64,000 bases of DNA from Candidatus Endowatersipora endosymbiont of Watersipora subatra (lineage in GTDB: Bacteria; Pseudomonadota; Alphaproteobacteria; Rhizobiales; Rhizobiaceae), in NCBI RefSeq assembly GCF_964026585.1, contig NZ_OZ032160.1, positions 62,001-126,000 of the forward strand. The letters run 5' to 3'. Positions 10,823 to 23,859 of this stretch are shown here, in pieces (position 1 is the stretch's first letter; each line of letters starts with the position of its first letter). Below the pieces are notes generated by a model. That model ran no database searches and was not told where the DNA came from. It worked only from the letters and a program-made list of their open reading frames with translations. The position numbers were made by a program, and so were the translations under genes.

Positions 10823-11704
10823 ATGTCAAATCTCAAGGATCTTAGAGATAGAATTGCCTCTGTTAAGGCAACGCAAAAGATCACTCAAGCGATGAAAATG
10901 GTAGCAGCATCTAAATTGCGTCGCGCTCAGAGTGACTTAGACGTGGCCCGCTCTTATGCACAGCGTATGGATACTGTAATAAAAAATATTTCTTCCTTTG
11001 CAGATGATGATAGAAGATTCCCTGAGCTTTTTGTTGGTACTGGTAGAGATCAAATTCATCTTCTTGTTATTGCAACTTCTGAAAAAGGGCTTTGCGGGAG
11101 CTTTAATTCATCTATTGCAAAACTGGCTCGTCATAGAGCAAGAGAATTGCTTGACTTAGGTAAAGAGGTCAAGATTCTATGCATTGGTAGTAAGGGTGTG
11201 GAACTTTTGAAGTCAGAGTTTCATCTCATTATGATGCCCCCGATTAACTTCAGTGAAGTCAAGGGTATAACCTATGAAAAAGCATCCGATATTTCCAATA
11301 AGGTACTATCGATGTTTCACGCTTCTCAGTTTGATGTAGCGACATTGTTTTATTCTAAATTTCACTCAGTGATCTCTCAGATTCCAACAGCACGGAACAT
11401 TATCCCTTCTCGGTCCATAGGTCAGGAGGATGATTCTCTTGTCTTTTCAAGGAACTATGATTATGAGCCCGATCAATTAGATGTCCTCAATCAACTCTTA
11501 CCGTGCTATCTAGTTGTTCAGATTTTTAGGGTTCTTCTTGAAAATGCAGCATCTGAGCAGGGAGCACGTATGTCTGCTATGGATCATGCAGCTTCCAATG
11601 CCGGTGAAATGATTGATCAATTGACCTTGACCTTCAATCGTCAGCGTCAAGCACAGATTACAAAAGAACTCATTGAAATCATTTCGGGTGCGGAAGCACT
11701 TTAG
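10823..11704 (+). CDS. atpG: F1 ATP synthase gamma subunit
   Basis: Central rotor shaft of F1. The 293-aa protein begins with the invariant N-terminal helix (LRDRIASVKATQKITQAMKM) and ends with the conserved C-terminal helix (SAMDHAASNAGEMIDQLTL, FNRQRQAQITKELIEIISGAEA). The middle contains SEKGLCGSFNSSI. It sits third in the operon; the 64-bp spacer to atpD contains an AT-rich run but no clear promoter or terminator. Confidence 0.97.
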   Translation: MSNLKDLRDRIASVKATQKITQAMKMVAASKLRRAQSDLDVARSYAQRMDTVIKNISSFADDDRRFPELFVGTGRDQIHLLVIATSEKGLCGSFNSSIAKLARHRARELLDLGKEVKILCIGSKGVELLKSEFHLIMMPPINFSEVKGITYEKASDISNKVLSMFHASQFDVATLFYSKFHSVISQIPTARNIIPSRSIGQEDDSLVFSRNYDYEPDQLDVLNQLLPCYLVVQIFRVLLENAASEQGARMSAMDHAASNAGEMIDQLTLTFNRQRQAQITKELIEIISGAEAL

Positions 11705-11750
11705 ATTTATGATCGTTAAGGGATCATATAGTATATAAATATAGTATTAA

Positions 11751-13253
<1,503 letters not shown>

Positions 13254-13348
13254 TTGAAGGGAAGGACACGATGAGAGATAAAAATATGTTAGATGTGCGT
13301 ATCTGATTGTTCTGATTTTTATATGATTATCTTTTTGAGAGATGATTG

Positions 13349-13747
13349 ATGGCTGATAATTTTGCTTTTGAACTCGTCTCACCTGATAACTTGTTCTTCT
13401 CTGATCATGCGGAGATTGTAATCATTCCTGGCATGGAGGGGGATATGGGCATTTTATCCAATCATGCCCCTCTTATTGTGAGTTTGCGTCCGGGTTTTGT
13501 ACGTGTAAAATTATCGGATAGTGACGAGAACTCCTATTTTATTTCAGGAGGATTTGCTGATATAATGCAGTCTCATCTTATCCTTCTAGCAACCTACTTT
13601 ATACCGAAATCTGATATGACCCATGGACTTCTTAAGGAACAGATCAAGAAAGTAAATCAGAGATTTGATAAGAAGAATGACGATGTAAGTAAGGCTATGG
13701 CCGATTTCTATATTCGGCAGCTTCTCTCTCTTGAGGACAGTATATAA
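13349..13747 (+). CDS. atpC: F1 ATP synthase epsilon subunit
   Basis: Rotor subunit that couples gamma to the c-ring and restrains ATP hydrolysis. The 132-aa protein has the N-terminal beta-barrel (FELVSPDNLFFSDHAEIVIIPGMEGDMGILSNHAPLI in parts) and a short helical C-terminus. I chose ATG 13349 over the TTG one codon upstream. It is the last gene of the operon and convergent with rppH. A small ATTGC/GCAAT hairpin lies in the 72-bp gap, without a T-run. Confidence 0.95.
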   Translation: MADNFAFELVSPDNLFFSDHAEIVIIPGMEGDMGILSNHAPLIVSLRPGFVRVKLSDSDENSYFISGGFADIMQSHLILLATYFIPKSDMTHGLLKEQIKKVNQRFDKKNDDVSKAMADFYIRQLLSLEDSI

Positions 13748-13819
13748 TATTTTTGTTTTGATATTCAGAAATTGCTCATAGCAATCAGAAGATGAGTGAC
13801 CACTTTAATGCTTCTCGTC

Positions 13820-14344
13820 TTATTGTTTAGATAAGTAGGAAAAACGAGTTATAAGATCTTCGTATAGTGGCCTTTTAAAATCAACAATGAGTGTAGGCAA
13901 CTTGTTCATCTCTTCCCAGCACCAGGTTTCAAATTCAGCATAGTAATCTTGTGTAATTGGTTTGATTCTGATTTCATTTTCGTTTCCTTTAAAACGATAA
14001 ACGAACCATTTTTGTTTTTGGCCACGGTATTTTCCTCTTAGGCTGTAGCCTATCAAATGGTTTGGCAAATCGTAGGTTAGCCAGTCGTTTGTCTGTGTGA
14101 TGAGGCCAACATTGTGAATACCCGTCTCTTCATATAGCTCTCTTAAGCTAGCAAGAACCGGATTTTCATTTTTTTTGATTCCCCCTTGTGGCATTTGCCA
14201 GCGTTTCTGTGATTGTTCATACTGAGTCTGATTTCTAGCAATACGCTTTCCAATCCAGACTTTATTGTCATCATTTAGTACCATAATTCCTACACATAGC
14301 CGATAGGGGAGCTGTTCTCTTAAACATGTCATTTTTCTGTTCAC
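13820..14344 (-). CDS. rppH: RNA pyrophosphohydrolase (Nudix family)
   Basis: Removes pyrophosphate from the 5' triphosphate end of mRNA, which starts RNase E decay; members also hydrolyse dinucleoside polyphosphates. The 174-aa protein carries a full Nudix box (GGIKKNENPVLASLRELYEE, then TGI) around residues 54-76 and the RppH-type RWQMPQGG just before it. It is downstream of ctpA with a gap of about 75 bp. In many rhizobia a divergent polysaccharide deacetylase gene sits between ctpA and rppH; here it is absent. Confidence 0.93.
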   Translation of the reverse strand: MNRKMTCLREQLPYRLCVGIMVLNDDNKVWIGKRIARNQTQYEQSQKRWQMPQGGIKKNENPVLASLRELYEETGIHNVGLITQTNDWLTYDLPNHLIGYSLRGKYRGQKQKWFVYRFKGNENEIRIKPITQDYYAEFETWCWEEMNKLPTLIVDFKRPLYEDLITRFSYLSKQ

Positions 14345-14419
14345 AGTATTGGGATTCTCTTCTTTGAGAATTGGCTAAATAGAAATTGCATAAAGGCTTG
14401 CAAGCTATAAATCTTCACA

Positions 14420-15766
14420 TTATATCTGTTGACAGGATTTTTTATTTTCAAGATTCGTTCCACTAGGACTGGGAGGGAAAGTAGAATCTTTTTTTATGTT
14501 CCGTAATAAATCGAGTGCATATCTTAACTGAAGGTCGTCGTTTGGATCCTTCGGAACATAAGCGATTGATCCTGATCCGCTTTCATCCTGAAATTCTCCT
14601 TCGATCGAATTAGGAAGACTCGACTCACCTTTTTCTACCATAACACCCTGCAATTCCTTAGGTAAGGGTTGTTGAACAATGATATCAGGATCAATACCTT
14701 TCCCCTGAATAGAGCATCCACTAGGCGTGTAATATAATGCTGTTGTCAACCGTAAGGCACCATTGGATTTGAGAGGAATGATCGTCTGTACAGACCCTTT
14801 TCCAAATGAGCGCGTACCTAATACCGTGGCGCGGTGGTGATCTTGCAATGCTCCCGCGACGATTTCAGAAGCGCTAGCAGAACCACCATTAATCAAGACA
14901 ATGATAGGCTTACCGTGGGTCAGATCTCCTAACTGGGCACTCTCTTGAGCAAAATGAGTCTTGTCGCGACCACGGGTTGAGACAATTTCTCCGTGATTAA
15001 GAAATGCATCTGATACGCTTATAGCCTGTTGCAAAAGACCACCGGGATTCAGTCTTAAGTCAATGACATAACCTTTTAAGATTTTATCTGGTATTTTGAC
15101 ACGAATGGTTTCAATAGCTTCTTTTAGACCGGGATAAGTTTGTTCGGTAAACCTATTGATATCCAGATACCCGACATCATTTCCTTCAATGCGATATTTT
15201 ACTGAACGTATTGTAATTATATCTCGGATAATTTTGACGATGATGGGTTTATCTATCCCTACACGAAAAATGGTGAGCTCAATGGGAGTATTAACTGGTC
15301 CACGCATCTTTTCAACGGCTTGCTGTAGTGATAAATCACGAACGTGTTCACCATTAATCCGGCTGATGATATCTCCTGCAAGAAGACCAGCTTCCGATGC
15401 TGGTGTATTAGAAATAGGTGCAATGACTTTGATCAAGTCATTCTCCATCATCACTTTTATACCTAAACCACCAAACTTCCCGCTATTTTGTGCACGCATT
15501 GTGTTACGTTCCTGTGCATCCAGATAAGAAGAATGAGGATCTAAAGCTTGTAGCATACCATCGATAGCACCTTTAATAAGCTTTTTCTCTTCTGGTTCTC
15601 GGACATATTGAGAGCGAATCCGCTCAAAAATATCACTTAAAACATCTAAGTTATTAACTCCTATAGTACCAGCTTGTATAGAAGGCTTGTCATCTTTTTG
15701 AGCACTAGCAACTATTAAAGCTCCTATCATGGCCCCCATACATAACCTTGGTAATCTATGAATCAT
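14420..15766 (-). CDS. ctpA: C-terminal processing protease (S41 family)
   Basis: Periplasmic serine protease with a Ser-Lys dyad. The 448-aa protein has an N-terminal hydrophobic signal or anchor (LCMGAMIGALIVASA), then the tail-specific protease fold with DPHSSYL, a PDZ domain (GGLGIKV through SGLLAGDIISRING-like text), and the catalytic region GGSASASEIVAGALQD followed by GTRSFGKGSVQT with the Ser and Lys. The substrate cannot be told from sequence. Its start lies 3 bp after the envC stop, so the two are probably co-transcribed. Confidence 0.95.
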   Translation of the reverse strand: MIHRLPRLCMGAMIGALIVASAQKDDKPSIQAGTIGVNNLDVLSDIFERIRSQYVREPEEKKLIKGAIDGMLQALDPHSSYLDAQERNTMRAQNSGKFGGLGIKVMMENDLIKVIAPISNTPASEAGLLAGDIISRINGEHVRDLSLQQAVEKMRGPVNTPIELTIFRVGIDKPIIVKIIRDIITIRSVKYRIEGNDVGYLDINRFTEQTYPGLKEAIETIRVKIPDKILKGYVIDLRLNPGGLLQQAISVSDAFLNHGEIVSTRGRDKTHFAQESAQLGDLTHGKPIIVLINGGSASASEIVAGALQDHHRATVLGTRSFGKGSVQTIIPLKSNGALRLTTALYYTPSGCSIQGKGIDPDIIVQQPLPKELQGVMVEKGESSLPNSIEGEFQDESGSGSIAYVPKDPNDDLQLRYALDLLRNIKKDSTFPPSPSGTNLENKKSCQQI

Positions 15767-15769
15767 TTG

Positions 15770-17086
15770 TTAGCCTCTAATTTTGGGGGACATCCACCAT
15801 GGAGCAGGATCAATAGGCTTGCCATCTTTTCTGAATTCAATATACAATACTGGTCTCCTCGAACCAATTTTCCGCGAGGAGAGGGGGAGGAATGGCCGTT
15901 CCCCCATATACCCGACTGTTTGACCTTTTAAGATAAATTGTCCCTTAGAGACATGAATTTCTTTCATTCCTGACAAAAGGATATAATATCCTTGACCTAC
16001 TTTTAAAATAAGGAGGGTTCCATAGGAACGAAATGGGCCTACATAAGCGACTAAGCTATCTGCAGGGGATCGAACTTTGGCATGAATGTTAGTCGATAAT
16101 GCGATGTTTTTAGCCCTTTCTTCTAATTGATCTTGTGATCCAAACCCATGAAGTTGAATGCCAATGACTGGGAATGGTAGCATCCCTTTTAATTGACTAA
16201 AGGCCTGGGTACGTTCAATGGCAGTCCTTTTTGATTCTCGATTTTCAGGGTCCGGATTCTGGAGTTCTTTTTCAAGAAAAATGACTGTAGCTAACAATTC
16301 GGATGCTCTGATATTTTGCTCGTCTTTTTTCTTTTTGAACTGAAGAATTTTTTTTTGGTTCTTCTCGATGAGAAGAGTCAATTTAACCTCATTCTCTGAA
16401 AGATGTTGAAAAGTAGCTATTAGCTTGTTCTTTTCGTTCTTAATATGTTTGCGAACCACCGCTATGATTCTAAAATCTAACAATAGTTTATCAATTTCAT
16501 TCTGAATGTGATTCAGAATGGTTCCTAAAAGAATAGTACTTCGTACCACTTGTAAAGCATCTTTCGGATGACCCCAAATAGCAGAAAGAGGATTTCCTCC
16601 CATATGTTGAAGTGATATCAGGATCTCCGTTAGCACTAATCGCTGATGAGTGAGTGATTCTAATACCGTAATACCCTTTTTCTGATAGTCTTTAAGACGA
16701 CTTTCTATTTTAGTAATGGCCTGTTCGAGGTTTTTTGATCGTTGAGTATTCTCTACAAGAGACCGTTTGATATCTAATAGATCTTGCAAGAGATCAAATC
16801 TTTCGGCCTTCAATTGACTTTGATTTTGAATAACATTTGTCATAGGTTGGTTCAGTATTTCTAACTCATGTTGTTTAGAGATCTTCTCTTCAACTGTTTT
16901 TTTGATACGAGTTTTTAATAGATTCTGATAGACTAATGGAACCACAACGAACACCATGCTTACGCGTAATAGAGATCTGATTCCTTTCCTGAAAAATATT
17001 TTTATATTTTCTTTCTTAAGAAATTCACTTGGTATTGATGATCTAAACTTTATTAATCCTATCTGTATAGGAAGTTGAGGAGGCAT
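15770..17086 (-). CDS. envC: EnvC-like murein hydrolase activator (degenerate M23/LytM)
   Basis: Probable periplasmic activator of cell-wall amidases in septum splitting. The 438-aa protein has an N-terminal membrane segment at about residues 40-58, a long coiled coil (about 65-310) and a C-terminal LytM/M23 domain (VRSPADSLVAYVGPFRSYGTLLILKVG, GYYILLSGM, GQTVGYMG). The zinc ligands of active M23 peptidases are not evident, which is the hallmark of the non-catalytic EnvC/NlpD class. No good SD is seen before ATG 17086. Position next to ctpA is typical of alphaproteobacteria. Confidence 0.88.
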   Translation of the reverse strand: MPPQLPIQIGLIKFRSSIPSEFLKKENIKIFFRKGIRSLLRVSMVFVVVPLVYQNLLKTRIKKTVEEKISKQHELEILNQPMTNVIQNQSQLKAERFDLLQDLLDIKRSLVENTQRSKNLEQAITKIESRLKDYQKKGITVLESLTHQRLVLTEILISLQHMGGNPLSAIWGHPKDALQVVRSTILLGTILNHIQNEIDKLLLDFRIIAVVRKHIKNEKNKLIATFQHLSENEVKLTLLIEKNQKKILQFKKKKDEQNIRASELLATVIFLEKELQNPDPENRESKRTAIERTQAFSQLKGMLPFPVIGIQLHGFGSQDQLEERAKNIALSTNIHAKVRSPADSLVAYVGPFRSYGTLLILKVGQGYYILLSGMKEIHVSKGQFILKGQTVGYMGERPFLPLSSRKIGSRRPVLYIEFRKDGKPIDPAPWWMSPKIRG

Positions 17087-17153
17087 AGAATGTCAGTTTT
17101 TTGTTTCTAGTCTTTAAATTATACAGATTGTTCAATGAGTGAAGATAAGCCTC

Positions 17154-17579
17154 TCAAATCAAATTTTCTAGACAAGTGTTGATTGATTCTGAAGTAGGAA
17201 CGAGAATGCCCTTTTCAAGATTATAAAAACGACGAACTTCAGGGCGGAAAATATGCACTATAGCATTACCAGAATCAACAAGAACCCAGTCACATGCTGG
17301 TAATCCCTCCACTTTTAGATTTCGAAACTCATTCTCTTTGAGATCTCGGATCAGTCGATTTGTTATTGCCTTGACATGTTGATGAGACCGGCCGCTGGTG
17401 ATAACAATATAGTCTGCTAAAGAGGAAGTCCCCTTTGTATTAATACAGTTGATGGCTTCTGCCTTTGAATTATCAAGACTCGCTTGAATCGTTGTGATCA
17501 GAGTATCAGATCTTAAGTTTTTCTTGTCAGAAATACTCTGGAACGAACTTAATTGAGAAATCTGGGAGGTCGTATTCAG
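17154..17579 (-). CDS. rsfS: Ribosomal silencing factor RsfS with no ATG/GTG/TTG start
   Basis: RsfS binds L14 and blocks subunit joining in starvation. The frame encodes the family core intact: TSSLADYIVITSGRSHQHV, KVEGLPACDWVLVDSGNAIV, HIFRPEVRRFYNLEKG. It ends with TGA at 17154. The frame is open upstream only to a TAA at about 17600, and this stretch has no ATG, GTG or TTG. The best candidate start is CTG at 17579 (141 aa), 8 nt after an SD-like AAAAGG; a second CTG is at 17501. It sits between nadD and envC, the conserved place. Rare initiation, recent loss of the start or a base error are all possible. Confidence 0.8.
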   Translation of the reverse strand: MNTTSQISQLSSFQSISDKKNLRSDTLITTIQASLDNSKAEAINCINTKGTSSLADYIVITSGRSHQHVKAITNRLIRDLKENEFRNLKVEGLPACDWVLVDSGNAIVHIFRPEVRRFYNLEKGILVPTSESINTCLENLI

Positions 17580-17630
17580 TTTTTTAACCTTTTCTATTTA
17601 AGTGATGACACGATACTTCATGTGATAAGA

Positions 17631-18221
17631 TCAACTCTCGTCTTTACGAAGAGATGTTGATGATAGTATTTTTCGGGGTCCATAGAGCAATGTCCATGCT
17701 GGAGGCTTTTTTTGTGCTAGAATCGTTGATTCAGATTCCTTAAGTCTGTCTTTTGATAGTACAGATATAGCTTGGGTACTATGTAATGATAAACTTGAGC
17801 CAGGACGATCAACTATAGCAATAGGTATCATATAGATAATATCACGCCAACGCTCCCAACGATGAAACAGAGTCAGATTATCTGCTCCCATAATCCAGAC
17901 AAAATGAACGTTGGGATATCGCTTTTTTGTTGTTCTTAGGGTCTCTGCTGTATAATGAATTGAGAGCATGGTTTCAAAAGCTGTAATTTTCATGGCAGGA
18001 TCGTGGACAAGAGCAAGACAAGCATCTAATCTCTCCCATAAAGGTGCTAACTTAATCCTGTCCTTGAGAGGGTTTCCAGGAGTAACAATCCACCAAACTT
18101 GATCTAACTTTAACCTTCTTAATCCTTGTCTCGCTACATGAAGATGACCTTCATGAGGAGGGTTAAATGACCCACCAAACAAGCCGACACGCTGACTAGG
18201 TGATACCATTGGCATTCGCAT
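17631..18221 (-). CDS. nadD: Nicotinate-nucleotide adenylyltransferase
   Basis: Adenylates nicotinate mononucleotide to deamido-NAD in NAD synthesis. The N-terminal nucleotidyltransferase motif is GLFGGSFNPPHEGHLHVA, followed by WWIVTPGNPLK, FVWIMGADNL and the C-terminal ISSTxLR-like end (ILSSTSLRKDES). I take ATG 18221 (196 aa). Further in-frame ATGs follow at 18215 and 18209, and a GTG at 18284 would overlap the end of proA by 26 bp. None has a strong SD, so the start is uncertain. Located between proA and rsfS as in other alphaproteobacteria. Confidence 0.92.
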   Translation of the reverse strand: MRMPMVSPSQRVGLFGGSFNPPHEGHLHVARQGLRRLKLDQVWWIVTPGNPLKDRIKLAPLWERLDACLALVHDPAMKITAFETMLSIHYTAETLRTTKKRYPNVHFVWIMGADNLTLFHRWERWRDIIYMIPIAIVDRPGSSLSLHSTQAISVLSKDRLKESESTILAQKKPPAWTLLYGPRKILSSTSLRKDES

Positions 18222-18258
18222 ATACTGATGGAATCGGGTTGGTAGCGAATACACTGTT

Positions 18259-19545
18259 TCAGCTCCGTATTTGTCCACTGCCACGGACGACGTATTTGAA
18301 GCTAGTGAGTTGTTCTGCCCCTACAGGGCCACGAGCATGCATCTTTCCAGTAGCTATACCTATTTCAGCTCCCATCCCAAATTCTCCCCCATCGGCAAAC
18401 TGGGTTGAGGCATTATGCAAAACTATCGCGGAATCCACTTGTCTGAGAAACTGACTCACAATATCTGTATTTTCAGCAATAATCGCATCGGTGTGATTAG
18501 AAGACCATCGCTCAATATGAGCGATAGCACCATCAACACCATCAACCAAACGAGCTGAAATAATTCTATCTAAATATTCAGTTGCCCAGTCTTTCTCATC
18601 TGCAACCATGATCACCTCCGAGAGGGAGGCAATACTTTTATCGCCGCGTATTTCGCATCCCTTTTCAATAAGAGCATTGATAAGAGGTCGAGCGAGACGA
18701 TCAACATCATTGCCATCGATTAGAAGCGTTTCAGCCGCATTACAAATTCCAGGACGACGCAGTTTTGAATTAACAACGATCCTTATAGCCATTTGGAGAT
18801 CAGCGCTGGCATCGACATAAACGTGACATCGACCTTCAAGATGAGAAAAAACAGGAACACGAGCATCTAATTCTACCCTTTGAACAAGACTCAAACCACC
18901 ACGTGGGATAATTAAGTCAACGGTTCCTTCCAAACCTGTTAGTAGTTCTCCTACAGCTAAACGGCTAGCTGTCGGGACAAACTGAAGGATATCTTGAGGC
19001 AAGCCAGCCTCTGCTAGACCTGTGATCATGCAATCATGAATCATTTGTGATGAATTCAAACTATCGGAACCACTGCGCAAGATAGCCGAATTTCCCGCTT
19101 TTAAACAGAGGGCACCCGCCTCTGCTGTTACGTTTGGACGACTTTCATAAATGACACCTATCACGCCGAGAGGAGTACTAATTTTGGAAATATTAAGTCC
19201 GTTAGGTCGCTCCCATTGAGACATGATGCGACCAACAGGATCAGGTAGATCCGCAATAGTCGCGACTGCATCAGCCATATCCAAAATTCGACTTTCTGTT
19301 AGATTGAGACGGTCAAGCATAGGATTCGAAAGCCCCTTTGAACGTCCTTTCTTTATATCAAGATCGTTTGCATTAAGGATTTTGAACACTGAATTCTGAA
19401 TTACTTTTGCTGCACCAACCAAAGCAGCGTGTTTTTGATCAGCTGTTGTTGATGCCAAAGTGCGGGATGCTTGACGTGCTTTTATTCCAATTCTTTTCAA
19501 CAAAGCCGAAATTTCAGTTCTTGTCGCTTCTGTTTTATTTAGCAT
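18259..19545 (-). CDS. proA: Gamma-glutamyl phosphate reductase
   Basis: Second step of proline synthesis: NADPH-dependent reduction of glutamyl-5-phosphate to the semialdehyde. The 428-aa protein has the aldehyde-dehydrogenase fold with GVIGVIYESRPNVT, LKAGNSAILRSGSDS, PRGG and the catalytic cysteine in RRPGICNAAETLL (about residue 270). The C-terminus FGMGAEIGIATGKMHARGPVG is complete. It follows proB by 24 bp, so the two proline genes are probably one transcript with obgE upstream. Confidence 0.96.
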   Translation of the reverse strand: MLNKTEATRTEISALLKRIGIKARQASRTLASTTADQKHAALVGAAKVIQNSVFKILNANDLDIKKGRSKGLSNPMLDRLNLTESRILDMADAVATIADLPDPVGRIMSQWERPNGLNISKISTPLGVIGVIYESRPNVTAEAGALCLKAGNSAILRSGSDSLNSSQMIHDCMITGLAEAGLPQDILQFVPTASRLAVGELLTGLEGTVDLIIPRGGLSLVQRVELDARVPVFSHLEGRCHVYVDASADLQMAIRIVVNSKLRRPGICNAAETLLIDGNDVDRLARPLINALIEKGCEIRGDKSIASLSEVIMVADEKDWATEYLDRIISARLVDGVDGAIAHIERWSSNHTDAIIAENTDIVSQFLRQVDSAIVLHNASTQFADGGEFGMGAEIGIATGKMHARGPVGAEQLTSFKYVVRGSGQIRS

Positions 19546-19569
19546 AGAATATGATGATCCTCATGTTGA

Positions 19570-21842
<2,273 letters not shown>

Positions 21843-21886
21843 TTATAAAATCACTAAAAGTATAGAACCGGAAATTCTAATTGATC

Positions 21887-22162
21887 TCAGTCTATTCCGT
21901 AGCTTTCTGTTCTTGGTATGACTGAAACATATCTACGATTCTTCGATTTCTTTGTAAAGAAGATGTTGCCTTCTATCATTGCAAATAAAGTGTGATCTCT
22001 TCCTATGCCAACATTACTTCCCGGATGGAATTTCGTACCACGTTGACGAACAAGAATATTACCAGGAAGGACAGACTGACCACCGAACTTTTTGACTCCC
22101 AAGCGACGCCCTTGGGAATCACGACCATTCCTCGATGAACCACCCGCTTTCTTGTGTGCCAC
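21887..22162 (-). CDS. rpmA: 50S ribosomal protein L27
   Basis: Ribosomal protein near the peptidyl transferase centre. The 91-aa protein is complete and starts [16 protein letters not shown], with [21 protein letters not shown] in the middle. The SD region (GGAGAAGGAGAG) before the start is strong. It follows rplU by 98 bp and is followed by a gap of about 137 bp to obgE. Confidence 0.98.
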   Translation of the reverse strand: MAHKKAGGSSRNGRDSQGRRLGVKKFGGQSVLPGNILVRQRGTKFHPGSNVGIGRDHTLFAMIEGNIFFTKKSKNRRYVSVIPRTESYGID

Positions 22163-22260
22163 TGACTCTCTCTCCTTCTCCTACAATGAGAAGATAATAA
22201 AAAATAATAAAAGTAAAATTAGCTTATTTGAAAAATAATCACAACAAGATAACGTAGAAT

Positions 22261-22587
22261 CTATTCCCTTTCGGAAAAATTTTTGTCATCAATTAGAATT
22301 TCGCTAATTTTTAGTAGCGTATAATGTTGACGATGACCGATTGTACGCCTCGAATTTTTTCGGCGGCGTTTTTTAAAAGCAATGACCTTACGATCACGGC
22401 CTTGTTTGACTATTTTAGTTACGACTATGGCACCTTCAACAAAAGGCATACCGATAAAGCCAGTTACCATTAAAACTTCTTTAATCTTTACTACATCACC
22501 GCATTTTCCGGGGAGCTTTTCGACCTTGATTTCATCTTTTTCGGAAACAGAGTACTGCTTTCCACCTGTTTCAATAACTGCGAACAT
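22261..22587 (-). CDS. rplU: 50S ribosomal protein L21
   Basis: Binds 23S rRNA in the large subunit. The 108-aa protein is complete: MFAVIETGGKQYSVSEKDEI at the start and a basic C-terminal half with RRRKNSRRTIGHRQHYTLLKI. It is the first gene of the rplU-rpmA-obgE block. A 7-bp hairpin lies 37-56 bases upstream of its start. Confidence 0.98.
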   Translation of the reverse strand: MFAVIETGGKQYSVSEKDEIKVEKLPGKCGDVVKIKEVLMVTGFIGMPFVEGAIVVTKIVKQGRDRKVIAFKKRRRKNSRRTIGHRQHYTLLKISEILIDDKNFSERE

Positions 22588-22997
22588 CGTTTTCTTGATC
22601 CTATTACTCTAGAAGGGAATTTGAATGAAGGGCCTTCTTCATTAAGCAGCTGTAACATTTAAGAGAGGCAAAGAAGGACATGAAAGAGAAAACTCATGAT
22701 ATCAAAAAGTCAAAGAGAGTCAATCTTTCATCTAGAAGGGAATGAGGATTATCAATTAAATCAATTCTTGGCTCTATCTTTTGTAAAGAAAAGGGTTATG
22801 ATTTATCTTCCTTAATAGCCGTTCAGAGTTCTTAATTTTATGCTATCTTATCTTGATCCTGAAAACGGATGAAAGAAGACCATAGAGGAGCAATAAAATG
22901 AACTAAAAGAATCAAAAGAATCGATCAATCTATTAGATATTAAGCTAATCTTAGTTTTAACAACCTTTCATCATGCATGTAGAGATCACGCATTTTT
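22588..22997. other. Divergent intergenic region rplU / HAD phosphatase
   Basis: This 410-bp AT-rich region separates divergent genes and must hold both promoters. I see no RNA gene and no credible ORF. A 7-bp hairpin (AATGAAG-GGCCTT-CTTCATT, 22624-22643) lies in the rplU leader and could be an L21 autoregulatory element, but I cannot match it to a known leader class. A 13-bp direct repeat TCTAGAAGGGAAT occurs at 22608-22620 and 22731-22743. Confidence 0.4.
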
Positions 22998-23843
22998 ATG
23001 GATACAAAGATTAACGGGCTTTCAGTTATTAGCACATCGTATGATGCAATATTCTGTGACATCTTTGGTGTCTTACATAATGGATGCATCAAGTACAAAG
23101 ATGCTGTATCTGCTCTGTTAAGGTTTAGAAATGAAGGGGGCAAGGTTGTCTTGATGACCAATTCTCCAAAGACAGTTCCCCATGTGATTGAGCAACTGAG
23201 AATTCTTGATATTGAGGACCAAGTTTACGATGATATCGTGACCTCTGGAGAGGTTACACGTAATTTGATATGCAAGGGTTCTGTCTTTCATTTAGGTCCT
23301 GAACGGGATATCAGTCTGTTTGATACACTCGATGTAGATCGAGAGACAGTCGATAAAGCACAAAAAATTGTCTGTACAGGCCTTTTTAATGAAGATCATG
23401 AAACGCCTGATCAATATGAAGAAATGCTGTTGGATTTATTGGATCGAGGACTACCTATGATTTGTGCAAATCCTGACATAGCGGTTGAACGTGGTGATCG
23501 TCTTGTTTGGTGTGCTGGTTCTCTTGCTCAGATGTATAAAAAAATGGGTGGCCTTGTGATGTTTGCAGGCAAACCGAACCAATGCATTTATAAGCTAGCT
23601 ATGAGTAAGCTGGGTATTATACACTCTCAACTATCTGATAAAACTCGTATTCTAGCAGTTGGTGATGGAATCCTGACAGATATATTTGGTGCGCAGTCTG
23701 CAGAATTGAATTCACTGTTCATTTCTTCAGGCATTCATGCTTCTGAGTATGGAGGAAAATGTCCAGATTCTAAAATGTTGAGAGCTTTTCTTTCTAGTTA
23801 TAATTTAGATTCCGTCACCTGGATGCCTTATCTTCGTTGGTAA
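22998..23843 (+). CDS. HAD superfamily class IIA hydrolase (TIGR01459-like)
   Basis: Predicted small-molecule phosphatase of the HAD-IIA group (NagD/pyridoxal-phosphatase-like); the substrate is unknown. The 281-aa protein has motif I DIFGVLHNG with the nucleophilic Asp at about residue 16, the class IIA motif II LMTNSPK, and the C-terminal motif VGDGILTDIFGAQ. The first position of motif I is as expected (D-I-F-G-V). It precedes ribF by 16 bp, a pairing common in alphaproteobacteria, which suggests a link to flavin metabolism; that link is inference. Confidence 0.88.
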   Translation: MDTKINGLSVISTSYDAIFCDIFGVLHNGCIKYKDAVSALLRFRNEGGKVVLMTNSPKTVPHVIEQLRILDIEDQVYDDIVTSGEVTRNLICKGSVFHLGPERDISLFDTLDVDRETVDKAQKIVCTGLFNEDHETPDQYEEMLLDLLDRGLPMICANPDIAVERGDRLVWCAGSLAQMYKKMGGLVMFAGKPNQCIYKLAMSKLGIIHSQLSDKTRILAVGDGILTDIFGAQSAELNSLFISSGIHASEYGGKCPDSKMLRAFLSSYNLDSVTWMPYLRW

Positions 23844-23859
23844 GTATAATGGCTTTGCT

